Shown here piece after piece: positions 43,924 through 51,729 of a DNA stretch of 64,000 bases. The notes below the pieces were generated by a model. That model was not told the DNA's origin and ran no database searches. It worked only from the letters and a program-made list of their open reading frames with translations. The position numbers and the translations under genes are program-made. Position 1 is the first letter of the stretch. Each line of letters begins with the position of its first letter. This DNA comes from Gemmatimonadota bacterium (lineage in GTDB: Bacteria > Gemmatimonadota > Gemmatimonadetes > Longimicrobiales > Gaopeijiaceae): contig DQPL01000131.1 of assembly GCA_015664885.1 (NCBI GenBank), positions 124,001 to 188,000 of the forward strand, in the 5' to 3' direction.

Positions 43924-45327
43924 ATGTCCACGTATCGCCTCGCCGCTGTGGCCCTGCTGATCGCCACCCCCGCGTTCGCGCAAACCGCCAACGACCCCTT
44001 CCCGGCGCCGATCGCGGCAACCGCCGGGGTGATCGTCGTCGGGTTCCAGGAATTCGCGACCCTCCCGGACATGGACGGGCGTCCAGCTCGGCCCATGCTG
44101 CTCATCGATGAGCCCGGCAGTGGCCGCCTGTTCGCGAACGACATGCGGGGACCGCTCTACACCGTCAGCTACGACGGTCGCGTAGCGCTCTACCTCGACG
44201 TGAACGCACCCGAGTGGGACGTACCCGTCGAGTCGTCAGGCAGAGAGCGTGGAATGCAGAGCTTCGCGCTTCATCCGCAGTTCAACGAGCCCGGCACCGC
44301 CGGATACGGGAGGCTCTACACGTGGACCGACACCGAGGACACGAGCCCAACACCGGACTTCACGCCCGGCGGGGGCCAGGACGCGCACGACACCGTACTG
44401 CTCGAGTGGACCGCGCTCGACCCTGAAGCAGCGACCTACGACGGAGGCCCACCGCGACATGTGCTTCGCCTGGAACAGCCCTTCGGCAATCACAACGGAG
44501 GTCGGATCGCGTTCAACCCGCGGTCCTCGCCGGGAGATCTGGACTTCGGGATGCTGTACGTCGGCATCGCGGACGGCGGCAGCGGAGGTGATCCCTTGGA
44601 TCTCGCGCAGAACCTCGGTTCCGCGTTCGGCAAGATCTTTCGCATCCAACCGCTCGGTTCGAACAGCGCGAACGGCCGTTACGGAGTGCCCGCCGATAAC
44701 CCATACGCCGGGGACGGGAATGACCGCACCCTGGGCGAGATCTATGCGTCGGGCCTGCGCAACCCCCAGCAGTTCGGCTGGGATCCGCAGAACGGCAACT
44801 TCTTCGTAGCGGACATCGGCCAGAACATCATAGAGAAGCTCAGCCTCGCTACCTCCGGAGCGGACCTCGGTTGGAACACGTGGGAGGGCAGCTACCGCTT
44901 CATCAGCCGCTCCGAAGTCGACCTGGCCAACCCGCAGGGTGAGCCCTGGATCACGTATCCGGTGGCCGAGTACGGACAGCTCGATCCTCTTCTACAGCGC
45001 CAGTCCGCGGTGACCGGCGTCGTAGTCCCCCGCGAGGGCACGATTCCCCAGTTGCAGGACCGGGTCGTCTTCGGTGACTTCCCCAGCGGCGAGATCTTCC
45101 ACATCGACGCAGACAACCTGCCGTCCGGTGGGCAGAACACGATGGGCCGGGTGCTCTTTAGAGACGAGGGCGAGCCCAAGACCCTGCTCCAGCTCATTCA
45201 GGCGAAGAACGCCGAGCAAGGGCGGGATGTGGCCACACGCTCCGATCTGCACTTCGGCACGGGGCCTGGTGGCCGGGTTTTCGTGCTGAACAAGCAGGAC
45301 GGGGTGATCCGGGAGGTCGTGCGTTAG
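43924..45327 (+). CDS. PQQ-dependent sugar dehydrogenase (soluble type)
   Basis: A 467-residue exported enzyme of the soluble glucose dehydrogenase/GSDH family, which oxidises aldose sugars with PQQ in a six-bladed propeller. The signal ends at 'ATPAFAQ'. Landmarks are 'GMQSFALHPQFN', 'GNHNGGRIAFNP' (the His of the catalytic motif), 'VGIADGGSGGDP', 'NLGSAFGKIFRI', 'ASGLRNPQQFGWDP' and 'VADIGQNIIEKLS'. It is in a plus-strand pair with a small AbrB-type gene 18 bases downstream. Confidence 0.9.
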   Translation: MSTYRLAAVALLIATPAFAQTANDPFPAPIAATAGVIVVGFQEFATLPDMDGRPARPMLLIDEPGSGRLFANDMRGPLYTVSYDGRVALYLDVNAPEWDVPVESSGRERGMQSFALHPQFNEPGTAGYGRLYTWTDTEDTSPTPDFTPGGGQDAHDTVLLEWTALDPEAATYDGGPPRHVLRLEQPFGNHNGGRIAFNPRSSPGDLDFGMLYVGIADGGSGGDPLDLAQNLGSAFGKIFRIQPLGSNSANGRYGVPADNPYAGDGNDRTLGEIYASGLRNPQQFGWDPQNGNFFVADIGQNIIEKLSLATSGADLGWNTWEGSYRFISRSEVDLANPQGEPWITYPVAEYGQLDPLLQRQSAVTGVVVPREGTIPQLQDRVVFGDFPSGEIFHIDADNLPSGGQNTMGRVLFRDEGEPKTLLQLIQAKNAEQGRDVATRSDLHFGTGPGGRVFVLNKQDGVIREVVR

Positions 45328-45345
45328 AAGGCGCGGAGACCACAC

Positions 45346-45561
45346 ATGATCATTAGCAGGCTCACAAGCAGGTCCCGAACCATACCGATGGCAGTTCGCT
45401 CCGCCCTAGGTCTCGGGGTGGGCGACGAGATAGTGTATGAGATCCTCGACGGCGGCCGCGTCGCAATGACGAAGGCTCCGACGGATTGGACCAAGGACCC
45501 TTTCCAGGCGTTCCGCGAATGGGAGGGTGAGCCCGACCGGAAAGCCTATTCCGCACTCTGA
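45346..45561 (+). CDS. AbrB/PrlF-type antitoxin-like protein, orphan
   Basis: A 71-residue protein with a SpoVT-AbrB swapped-hairpin fold: 'RLTSRSRTIPMAVRSALGLG' followed by 'GDEIVYEILDGGRVAMTKA'. The tail 'DPFQAFREWEGEPDRKAYSAL' matches small antitoxins of this type. The usual Lys of 'IPKxVR' is Met here. No toxin gene follows; the next gene is convergent. It could be an orphan regulator acting on the sugar dehydrogenase promoter, or a leftover of a toxin-antitoxin pair. Confidence 0.8.
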   Translation: MIISRLTSRSRTIPMAVRSALGLGVGDEIVYEILDGGRVAMTKAPTDWTKDPFQAFREWEGEPDRKAYSAL

Positions 45562-45607
45562 GCGGGGCACGGCATCCGGTACCGCAGCGCTACTGCTGCG
45601 TCCTGAC

Positions 45608-47047
45608 TCAATACGGCAGGAAGTAGAACACAGCCGCCAGAAACGGGATCAGCAGGAGCATCATCGTGATCGCGTAGCCGAACATGTCCCTCGCACGCAG
45701 TCCCGTGATGGCCAGCAGCGGAATCGCCCAAAACGGGTTGAGCAGGTTCGTGTGCGCGTCGCCCGCCGCGTAGGCCACGATGGTCTGACCCGGCGGAATG
45801 CCCAGGTCCGCCCCGGCGGCGAGCATGGGCCCGCCGATGATGGCCCACTCGCCGCCCGCTGAGGGCACGAAGACATTGAGTACGCCACCCGTGATCCATG
45901 CGGTCACCGCAAACGTGTCTTCCGTTGCGATCGACAGCAGCGCCTCGGTCATGGTGTCGACCAGCCCGGTTCCGGTCATGATACCGATGATTCCGGCATA
46001 GAAAGGGAACAGCAGAATCACACCCGCGGTGCCTGACACGGCCTGGTAGAAGTCCTTCTGGTACTTGGACGGGCTCATGTACAGCAGAAGCCCGATCATG
46101 AGGAAGGCGAAGTTGAAGACGTTGAGGTCGAGCGCCCCCAGGCCTTCGGTCAGAAAGACGTTGGCTGACAGCACTACGCCGGTCAGCGCGAGCACGCCAC
46201 CAAGGATCTTGCTGTTGTCGAGCCTGTCGGCAATCGATGGTTTGGCGTTGCCCTGGCCTCGGGGATCCGACTCCGATGCCGAAGAGTCGTTGGCCTCCGG
46301 CTCGGCAGTCGCATCGTCTTCGAGGTCGACGTAGTACTCGATGCCCCTACAGCTCTCGGCGGGCGGACAAAGCAAGAAGAGAGTGATGCACACGTACACC
46401 AACGCCAAAGCCGTGAGCATCAGTGGATAGGAGTGAAAGACCCACTCGGTCGCGGGCACGACGCGGTCGATGAAGCCGAGCTCCATCAGGACGTTGCCGT
46501 CGATGGCCTGCAGCAGCCCCGGCGAACTGGACATGCCCCATCCCCACGTAAGGCCGAGCCCGATGTAGCCGGCCACCGCCAGGAGCGGGTAGTGCACCGC
46601 CATCCGCCGGTTCTGGGCCTGTTTGCCCATCTCCCGTGCCAGGATCGCGCCGAAGATCAGTCCCAGCCCCCAAGAGATCCACGACGCCAATATCGATCCG
46701 ATCGCGACCAGGAGAACGGCCTGCGGGCCGTTCCGAGGCAGCCCAACTAGGCGGGTGATCATTCCCTTCACGCGCGGGTGATACGCCACCACGGATGCGG
46801 TCACGAGTATGAGCACCATCTGCATCCCGAACTGGAGCAGCGACCAGAAGCCGCCATACCACGCTGAGGCGACCTCTCGCAACCCGGACCCTTCGGACAG
46901 AAACGCGGTGAGCCCGGCGACATACGTAAGGATGATCGCGAACAGGAACGGGCTCGGCATCCACCGTTCCACCCGGTCGGCTATGGCTTCGCCAAATTTC
47001 TGGACGGGCGTGAGACGCGGCGGGTCCGCGGGCTGCGCGTTCGGCAT
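45608..47047 (-). CDS. atoE: Short-chain fatty acid transporter (AtoE)
   Basis: A 479-residue inner-membrane transporter of the AtoE/ScfA family, which takes up short-chain fatty acids such as acetoacetate or butyrate. About twelve helices are seen. Family marks are 'RWMPSPFLFAIILTY', 'QFGMQMVLILVTASVVA', 'GLTWGWGMSSSPGLLQA', 'VFVPSAGGEWAIIGGPML' and 'YAAGDAHTNLLNPFWAIPLL'. A cytoplasmic acidic loop (about 260-290) is family-typical. The ATG at 47047 is preferred; a GTG at 47098 would add an unneeded leader. Acetyl units from such acids would make the malate synthase in this window useful. Confidence 0.93.
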   Translation of the reverse strand: MPNAQPADPPRLTPVQKFGEAIADRVERWMPSPFLFAIILTYVAGLTAFLSEGSGLREVASAWYGGFWSLLQFGMQMVLILVTASVVAYHPRVKGMITRLVGLPRNGPQAVLLVAIGSILASWISWGLGLIFGAILAREMGKQAQNRRMAVHYPLLAVAGYIGLGLTWGWGMSSSPGLLQAIDGNVLMELGFIDRVVPATEWVFHSYPLMLTALALVYVCITLFLLCPPAESCRGIEYYVDLEDDATAEPEANDSSASESDPRGQGNAKPSIADRLDNSKILGGVLALTGVVLSANVFLTEGLGALDLNVFNFAFLMIGLLLYMSPSKYQKDFYQAVSGTAGVILLFPFYAGIIGIMTGTGLVDTMTEALLSIATEDTFAVTAWITGGVLNVFVPSAGGEWAIIGGPMLAAGADLGIPPGQTIVAYAAGDAHTNLLNPFWAIPLLAITGLRARDMFGYAITMMLLLIPFLAAVFYFLPY

Positions 47048-47148
47048 TTGGGGTTCCAAGTCGTTCTGGCGGCTGATGTGAGACACCGGGAGTCGCACAT
47101 GTTAGGATGCGAGGAAGGATTCAGCGACTTGGCCAAGTAGGCGCAACG

Positions 47149-47394
47149 ATGCCGATCTACGAATACGAATGCCGCGAGTGCGACCACCCATTCGAGCTGC
47201 TCGTGCTAGGCGCGACGACGGCCGCCTGTCCTGCCTGCGAGGCCACTGACGTCGAAAAGCTGGTGTCCCTCTCCTCGTCCAGCTCGGACAGCAGTCGGCG
47301 TCGCAATATCTCTCTGGCACGAAAGTATGGTGGCAAGGACGAGATAGAGAAGGCGCATGCCGAGCACGACGCGAGGCACAAGCACAGCCACTAG
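47149..47394 (+). CDS. FmdB-family zinc ribbon protein
   Basis: An 81-residue protein of the FmdB family, a putative regulator or nucleic-acid binder with one zinc ribbon. 'MPIYEYECRECDHPFELLV' and 'ACPACEATDVEKL' hold the two Cys-x2-Cys pairs. The C-terminal part is Ser-rich, then His-rich ('HDARHKHSH'), which is unusual and may bind metal. The start at 47149 matches the invariant 'MPIYEYEC' opening. It is one of four plus-strand genes at 47.1-49.0 kb. Confidence 0.88.
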   Translation: MPIYEYECRECDHPFELLVLGATTAACPACEATDVEKLVSLSSSSSDSSRRRNISLARKYGGKDEIEKAHAEHDARHKHSH

Positions 47395-47438
47395 TTGGTG
47401 CAGAACCAGCGTTCCTGGCAACCACACGTCTCCGTGAG

Positions 47439-47867
47439 ATGACTCCAGAGCTGAAGCAGAACGTGCAGCAGGCGGTGCCGTTCTTTGCGATCCGCAACAT
47501 GGCCGACTCGCTTGCCTTCTATATGGAGGGGCTCGGGTTCACCATGCGGGACAAGTGGATCGACGAGGGCGTGCTGAGGTGGTGTTGCCTGGAACTAGGC
47601 GGTGCAGCGCTCATGCTCCAGGAAACCCGAAGCGAGCTGTACGATTCATCGGTCACAGTGGGCGGTGGCGTCAGCATCTGCTTCATGTGTCGAGACGCCC
47701 TGGCCATGTACGACCAAGCTCACATGGCGGGACTCGAGCCGAACGAGCCGTTCGTCGGGAACAGTCTCTGGGTCACGAGGCTGCACGATCCGGATGGATA
47801 CCGAATCGAGTTCGAGGGCCCCACGGACGTGCCTGAGGGCACTCGGCTGTCTGAGCATCGGAGTTAG
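47439..47867 (+). CDS. VOC/glyoxalase superfamily protein
   Basis: A 142-residue cytosolic protein of the vicinal-oxygen-chelate fold (glyoxalase/bleomycin-resistance type). 'AVPFFAIRNMADSLAFYMEG' and 'VTRLHDPDGYRIEFEGPTD' are the two βαβββ landmarks, with the metal-binding Glu of the second ('IEFEG'). It also has 'LELGGAALMLQE'. Substrate unknown; most such genes encode detoxifying or antibiotic-binding proteins. The start lies 45 bases after the FmdB-like stop. Confidence 0.85.
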   Translation: MTPELKQNVQQAVPFFAIRNMADSLAFYMEGLGFTMRDKWIDEGVLRWCCLELGGAALMLQETRSELYDSSVTVGGGVSICFMCRDALAMYDQAHMAGLEPNEPFVGNSLWVTRLHDPDGYRIEFEGPTDVPEGTRLSEHRS

Positions 47868-47950
47868 CAGAGGCCAGCGTCCCGTTACGCATTGTTTCAG
47901 CCGGTGCGGCCGCGGGCTACGTTGGAGCCCCGCGTCAGCCCTGGAGCCTC

Positions 47951-48976
47951 ATGATGAGAAACATCGCCGCTTTCTGCATCACCGCACTCGTCCTTGCCAG
48001 CCTCGGCTGTGGAGACCCGCAACCCGAGCAAACGGACGACGCCATGTCCGCTGACCCCGGGGCCGGAACAGTCCTAAGAGTGGACCCTGCATTGGATGCA
48101 CTCGTGCCTGCCGACTACCAAATCGAGAAGCTGAGCGACGGCTTCGCGTTCACCGAAGGACCGGTATGGATCAGTGACGGCTCCTACCTCCTGTTCAGCG
48201 ACCTCCGCAGCAATCGAATCCACAAATGGGAGGCATCCGAGGGCCTGACCACATTCATGGACCCGGTGTTCGAAGGTGACCCGGCGGGCAGATCTGTCGG
48301 CTCCAACGGCCTCAACATCGATTCCGAAGGGCGCCTGATCCTGCTCGAGCACGGGAATCGTCGTGTGTCCCGGATCGAGGCGGACGGCAGCATCACGGTG
48401 CTCGTGGACAACTATCAGGGTAGGCGGCTCAACAGTCCCAACGATTCCGCGATCCGGTCGGATGGCTGGCTGTATTTCACCGACCCGCCTTACGGGCTCG
48501 CAGGACTCGAGGACGATCCTGCGCGGGAGCTCGACTTCAACGGCATCTACCGTCTCAGCCCAGACGGAGACCTCGAGCTGCTCGAGCGAAACCAGACCCG
48601 CCCCAACGGCATCGTGTTTTCTCCGGACGAGAACACGCTCTACGTCGCCAACTCCGACGCCTCGAACAAGGTGTGGATGGCGTACGAGGTGCAGGAAGAC
48701 GGCACGCTCGCCAACGGCCGAGTTTTCTTCGACGTGAACTCGGAAACCTCTGAGGGCGCCGCTGATGGGATGAAGGTCGACGTGGCCGGCAACATCTTTG
48801 CGACCGGTCCAGGCGGCGTATGGATCTTCGACCCCACCGGAAAGCATCTGGGCACGATCCAACCCGATGAAGTTCCCGCCAACGTCGCGTGGGGCGACGA
48901 CGGAAGGACGCTCTACATGACGGCGCGCACGGGGCTGTACCGGATCGCGCTGACTACGCAGGGGGTGATTCCGTAG
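47951..48976 (+). CDS. SMP-30/gluconolactonase-like lipoprotein
   Basis: A 341-residue predicted lipoprotein ('LVLASLGCGD') with the SMP-30/gluconolactonase six-bladed fold. Metal-site residues are visible: Glu in 'FTEGPVWISDGSYLLFSD', Asn in 'LNSPNDSAIRSDGWLYFTDP', and Asp in 'EGAADGMKVDVAGNIF'. It would hydrolyse a sugar lactone in the periplasm, the product expected from the PQQ sugar dehydrogenases nearby. The lactonase role is family knowledge; pairing with those enzymes is inference. A GGAG-type site (CCTGGAGCCTC) precedes the ATG. Confidence 0.9.
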   Translation: MMRNIAAFCITALVLASLGCGDPQPEQTDDAMSADPGAGTVLRVDPALDALVPADYQIEKLSDGFAFTEGPVWISDGSYLLFSDLRSNRIHKWEASEGLTTFMDPVFEGDPAGRSVGSNGLNIDSEGRLILLEHGNRRVSRIEADGSITVLVDNYQGRRLNSPNDSAIRSDGWLYFTDPPYGLAGLEDDPARELDFNGIYRLSPDGDLELLERNQTRPNGIVFSPDENTLYVANSDASNKVWMAYEVQEDGTLANGRVFFDVNSETSEGAADGMKVDVAGNIFATGPGGVWIFDPTGKHLGTIQPDEVPANVAWGDDGRTLYMTARTGLYRIALTTQGVIP

Positions 48977-49146
48977 GCGGGGACTGAGCTCCTGGGCGGT
49001 CGTAGACACTCTCACGCGAAGGAAAGCATGCGTGTTGGCACCACGCTTTCGCCCGGCGCGAGGCGTGGCCTACGATTGACGCACTTCCGAAGCCCGCTCA
49101 CTATCTGAGCCGACTCGCCCATTCTCGCCCGTTCCGTGAGATCGAT

Positions 49147-51729
49147 ATGAGGTTCCTGACGTCCGCGACCACGCTCGCTATCCTAGCCTGCGGCGCCGCC
49201 CCGGCCACCGCGCTGGCTCCGCCGCCCGAGTCGGCGACGCTTACAGCGCCGCAACAGTTTCCAGGACGCGGACGCGGTGGTGGCGGTGACGGTGACGGTG
49301 ACGATCAGGAGGAGTCGTCCGGACCACGCCCTTACGAAGAGGTGGTGACCGACGAGGCCGAGACGCGCACGGGCATGTTCACCACGCACAAGATCGGCGA
49401 CAAGCTCCTCTTCGAGATCCCTGCAGAGATGCTCGGCCAGGACCAGCTCCTGGTCATCGAGATCGCGGAGACCGCTCTTGGCATCGGCTATGGCGGGCAG
49501 TCGATCGCCAACGACGTATATCGCTGGGAGAAGAAGGGTGATCGCGTGCTGCTGCGCGCCATCTCCTACGACGCGGTCGCGGATGGCTCGTCGGCGGAGG
49601 CTGATGCGGTCGACCGTGCTAACGTGGCGCCGATCGTGGCGGTCTTCGACGTGGAGGCCTATGGCGACGACGAATCGATGGTCATCGACGTAACCGAGAC
49701 ATTCACTGACCCGCCGCCGGAGCTCGGTCTTCGCGAGCGCGTACCTGGCAGCATCGACGGCGACCGCACCTGGATTGATCGGGCAGTACCATACCCCGAC
49801 AACGTGAACGTGTATTCGACACTCACCTTCCGTAACAGCGCGGCCAACGGTCGGGGTGGCCGTGGCGGGGCGCCGACGCCGGCCAGAGGCCGTGGGCGAG
49901 GCGGAAACAACAACCCCTCGAACACCGTGGTCGTGAGTTGGTCCTTCCATCATCTGCCGGACGTGCCGATGCAGGGCCGTCTCTGTGACGACCGCGTCGG
50001 ATACTTTTCCGCGCGCTTCACTGACTTCACGGACGAGAATAACCAGGTGAAGCAGACGTGCTACATCACGCGATACCGGCTCGAGAAGAAGAACCCGAAC
50101 GCGGCGATGTCCGACCCGATCAAGCCCATCATATACTACATCGATCCGGCGACGCCCGAGCAGTGGGTTCCGTACTTCAAGGCCGGCATCGAGGATTGGC
50201 AGGAGGCCTTCGAGGCGGCTGGCTTCAGCAACGCGATTCTGGGATTGGACGCGCCCGACGATCCCGACTGGTCGCCGGAGGATGCCCGCTATTCCGTCAT
50301 CCGCTGGCTGCCTTCGACGACCGAGAATGCTTCGGGACCGCACGTTCACGATCCGCGGTCCGGCGAGATCTTGAGTGCCCACATTCAGTTCTATCAGAAC
50401 GTCCAGCGTCTGCAGCTCACTTGGTATTTCACCCAGACGGCCGCCGTCGATCCGCGCGCTCGGGTCTTCCCGTTCGACGACGACCTGATGGGTGAGTTGC
50501 TACGCTTCGTCGTTGCGCATGAGGTTGGGCACACGCTCGGCTTTCAGCACAATATGAAGGCGAGTGCGATGTATCCGACGGACTCGTTGCGCAGTGAGAG
50601 CTTCCTGCGAGAGTGGGGCCATACGCCCACACTCATGGACTACGCGCGCTTCAACTACCTCGTTCAGCCCGAGGATAACATTCCGGTGGAACTATTGATC
50701 CCCAAGATCGGACCGTACGACGAGTGGGCCACGCGATGGGGCTATGCGGAGCTGGACGCCGACTCGCCCGAAGCGGAACGGGCGATCCTCGACGAATGGG
50801 CCCGCGAGCAGGACGATGCACCGTGGCTGAGATTCACGACCTCCGATGACGCGGGCAGTGACCCCGCGGACCAGACGGAGGCCGTCGGCGACGCAAACCC
50901 CGTGCTAGCGACGCGGTGGGGCATCGCCAATCTCGAGCGCTCGATGGCCTACCTCATCGACGCGACGGTGAAGCCGACCGAGGGGTACGACGACCTGGAG
51001 ACGCTCTACGGCCGTATGGTCGGACAGTGGCGGACCGAGTTGACCCATGTGGCTCGGCTCATCGGTGGTGCGGATACGCAGGAGCGGTACGGTAGTCAGC
51101 CGGGTGCGCGGTTCACGCCCGTGAGTCGCGCGCGCCAGAAGGAGGCCATCGAGTTCCTGAACGAGATGGCATTCCAAACGCCGGACTTCCTGCTCGTGGA
51201 CAGCATTGTGCGCCGTATCGAGCCCGTCGGCTCAATCGAGCGGGTTACCGCCGCTCAGGCCTCGGTCCTGCGTCAAGCGATCCAGAACAACCGTCTAATC
51301 CGGATGAGCGAGTACGCGCATGTGCTCGGCGCTGCGAACGCCTACACCATCCTGGAGCTTTTCGAGGACGTGAGGGACGGCGTATTCACCGAGCTCGCCG
51401 ATGCCTCCGAGATCGACGTCTTCCGGCGGTCGCTTCAGCGGCGCTACGTCGAACTCATGAGTAACAAGATCAACCCGGATCCGCCTCAGGAGGGTGGGGG
51501 CGGGCGTGGTGGCTTCCCCGGTGGTCGTGGGGGTGGCCCTCAACTGGATCCCGAGCTCTCCGACATCCACCCCGCGGTTCGCGCGCACCTGAGTGAGCTG
51601 GACGACATGATCGAGGCGGTGATACCGCGCACGGTGGACATGCAGAAGGCCCACCTCGAGGATCTCCGGTTCCGGATTTCTGAGGCGCTCAAGGGTCGCA
51701 CCGTCGGCGCCGGGCCGCCTATCGCCTAG
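49147..51729 (+). CDS. Secreted zinc metalloprotease (metzincin, DUF4953/DUF5117 type)
   Basis: An 860-residue exported metalloprotease. The catalytic motif is 'HEVGHTLGFQHN' (His458, Glu459), the HExxHxxGxxH pattern of metzincins. Family parts in order are 'ETRTGMFTTHKIGDKLLFEIP', shown here by its core 'GMFTTHKIGDK', then 'YYIDPATPEQWVPYFKAGIE', 'SGEILSAHIQFYQN' and the DUF5117/DUF5118-like propeptide and C-terminal helical region. Two glycine/arginine-rich insertions ('GRGRGGGGDGDGDD' and 'GRGGFPGGRGGGP') are probably flexible. It is followed by a convergent gene that overlaps its stop by 4 bases. Confidence 0.9.
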   Translation: MRFLTSATTLAILACGAAPATALAPPPESATLTAPQQFPGRGRGGGGDGDGDDQEESSGPRPYEEVVTDEAETRTGMFTTHKIGDKLLFEIPAEMLGQDQLLVIEIAETALGIGYGGQSIANDVYRWEKKGDRVLLRAISYDAVADGSSAEADAVDRANVAPIVAVFDVEAYGDDESMVIDVTETFTDPPPELGLRERVPGSIDGDRTWIDRAVPYPDNVNVYSTLTFRNSAANGRGGRGGAPTPARGRGRGGNNNPSNTVVVSWSFHHLPDVPMQGRLCDDRVGYFSARFTDFTDENNQVKQTCYITRYRLEKKNPNAAMSDPIKPIIYYIDPATPEQWVPYFKAGIEDWQEAFEAAGFSNAILGLDAPDDPDWSPEDARYSVIRWLPSTTENASGPHVHDPRSGEILSAHIQFYQNVQRLQLTWYFTQTAAVDPRARVFPFDDDLMGELLRFVVAHEVGHTLGFQHNMKASAMYPTDSLRSESFLREWGHTPTLMDYARFNYLVQPEDNIPVELLIPKIGPYDEWATRWGYAELDADSPEAERAILDEWAREQDDAPWLRFTTSDDAGSDPADQTEAVGDANPVLATRWGIANLERSMAYLIDATVKPTEGYDDLETLYGRMVGQWRTELTHVARLIGGADTQERYGSQPGARFTPVSRARQKEAIEFLNEMAFQTPDFLLVDSIVRRIEPVGSIERVTAAQASVLRQAIQNNRLIRMSEYAHVLGAANAYTILELFEDVRDGVFTELADASEIDVFRRSLQRRYVELMSNKINPDPPQEGGGGRGGFPGGRGGGPQLDPELSDIHPAVRAHLSELDDMIEAVIPRTVDMQKAHLEDLRFRISEALKGRTVGAGPPIA

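Noticed and set aside
45346-45607. Toxin-antitoxin module after the sugar dehydrogenase
   Set aside because: Only the antitoxin-like gene is present; the following sequence is the end of the convergent transporter gene and holds no toxin.
49260-49310. Short GGTGACGGT-like repeats
   Set aside because: They encode a Gly/Asp-rich linker in the metalloprotease, not a DNA repeat element.
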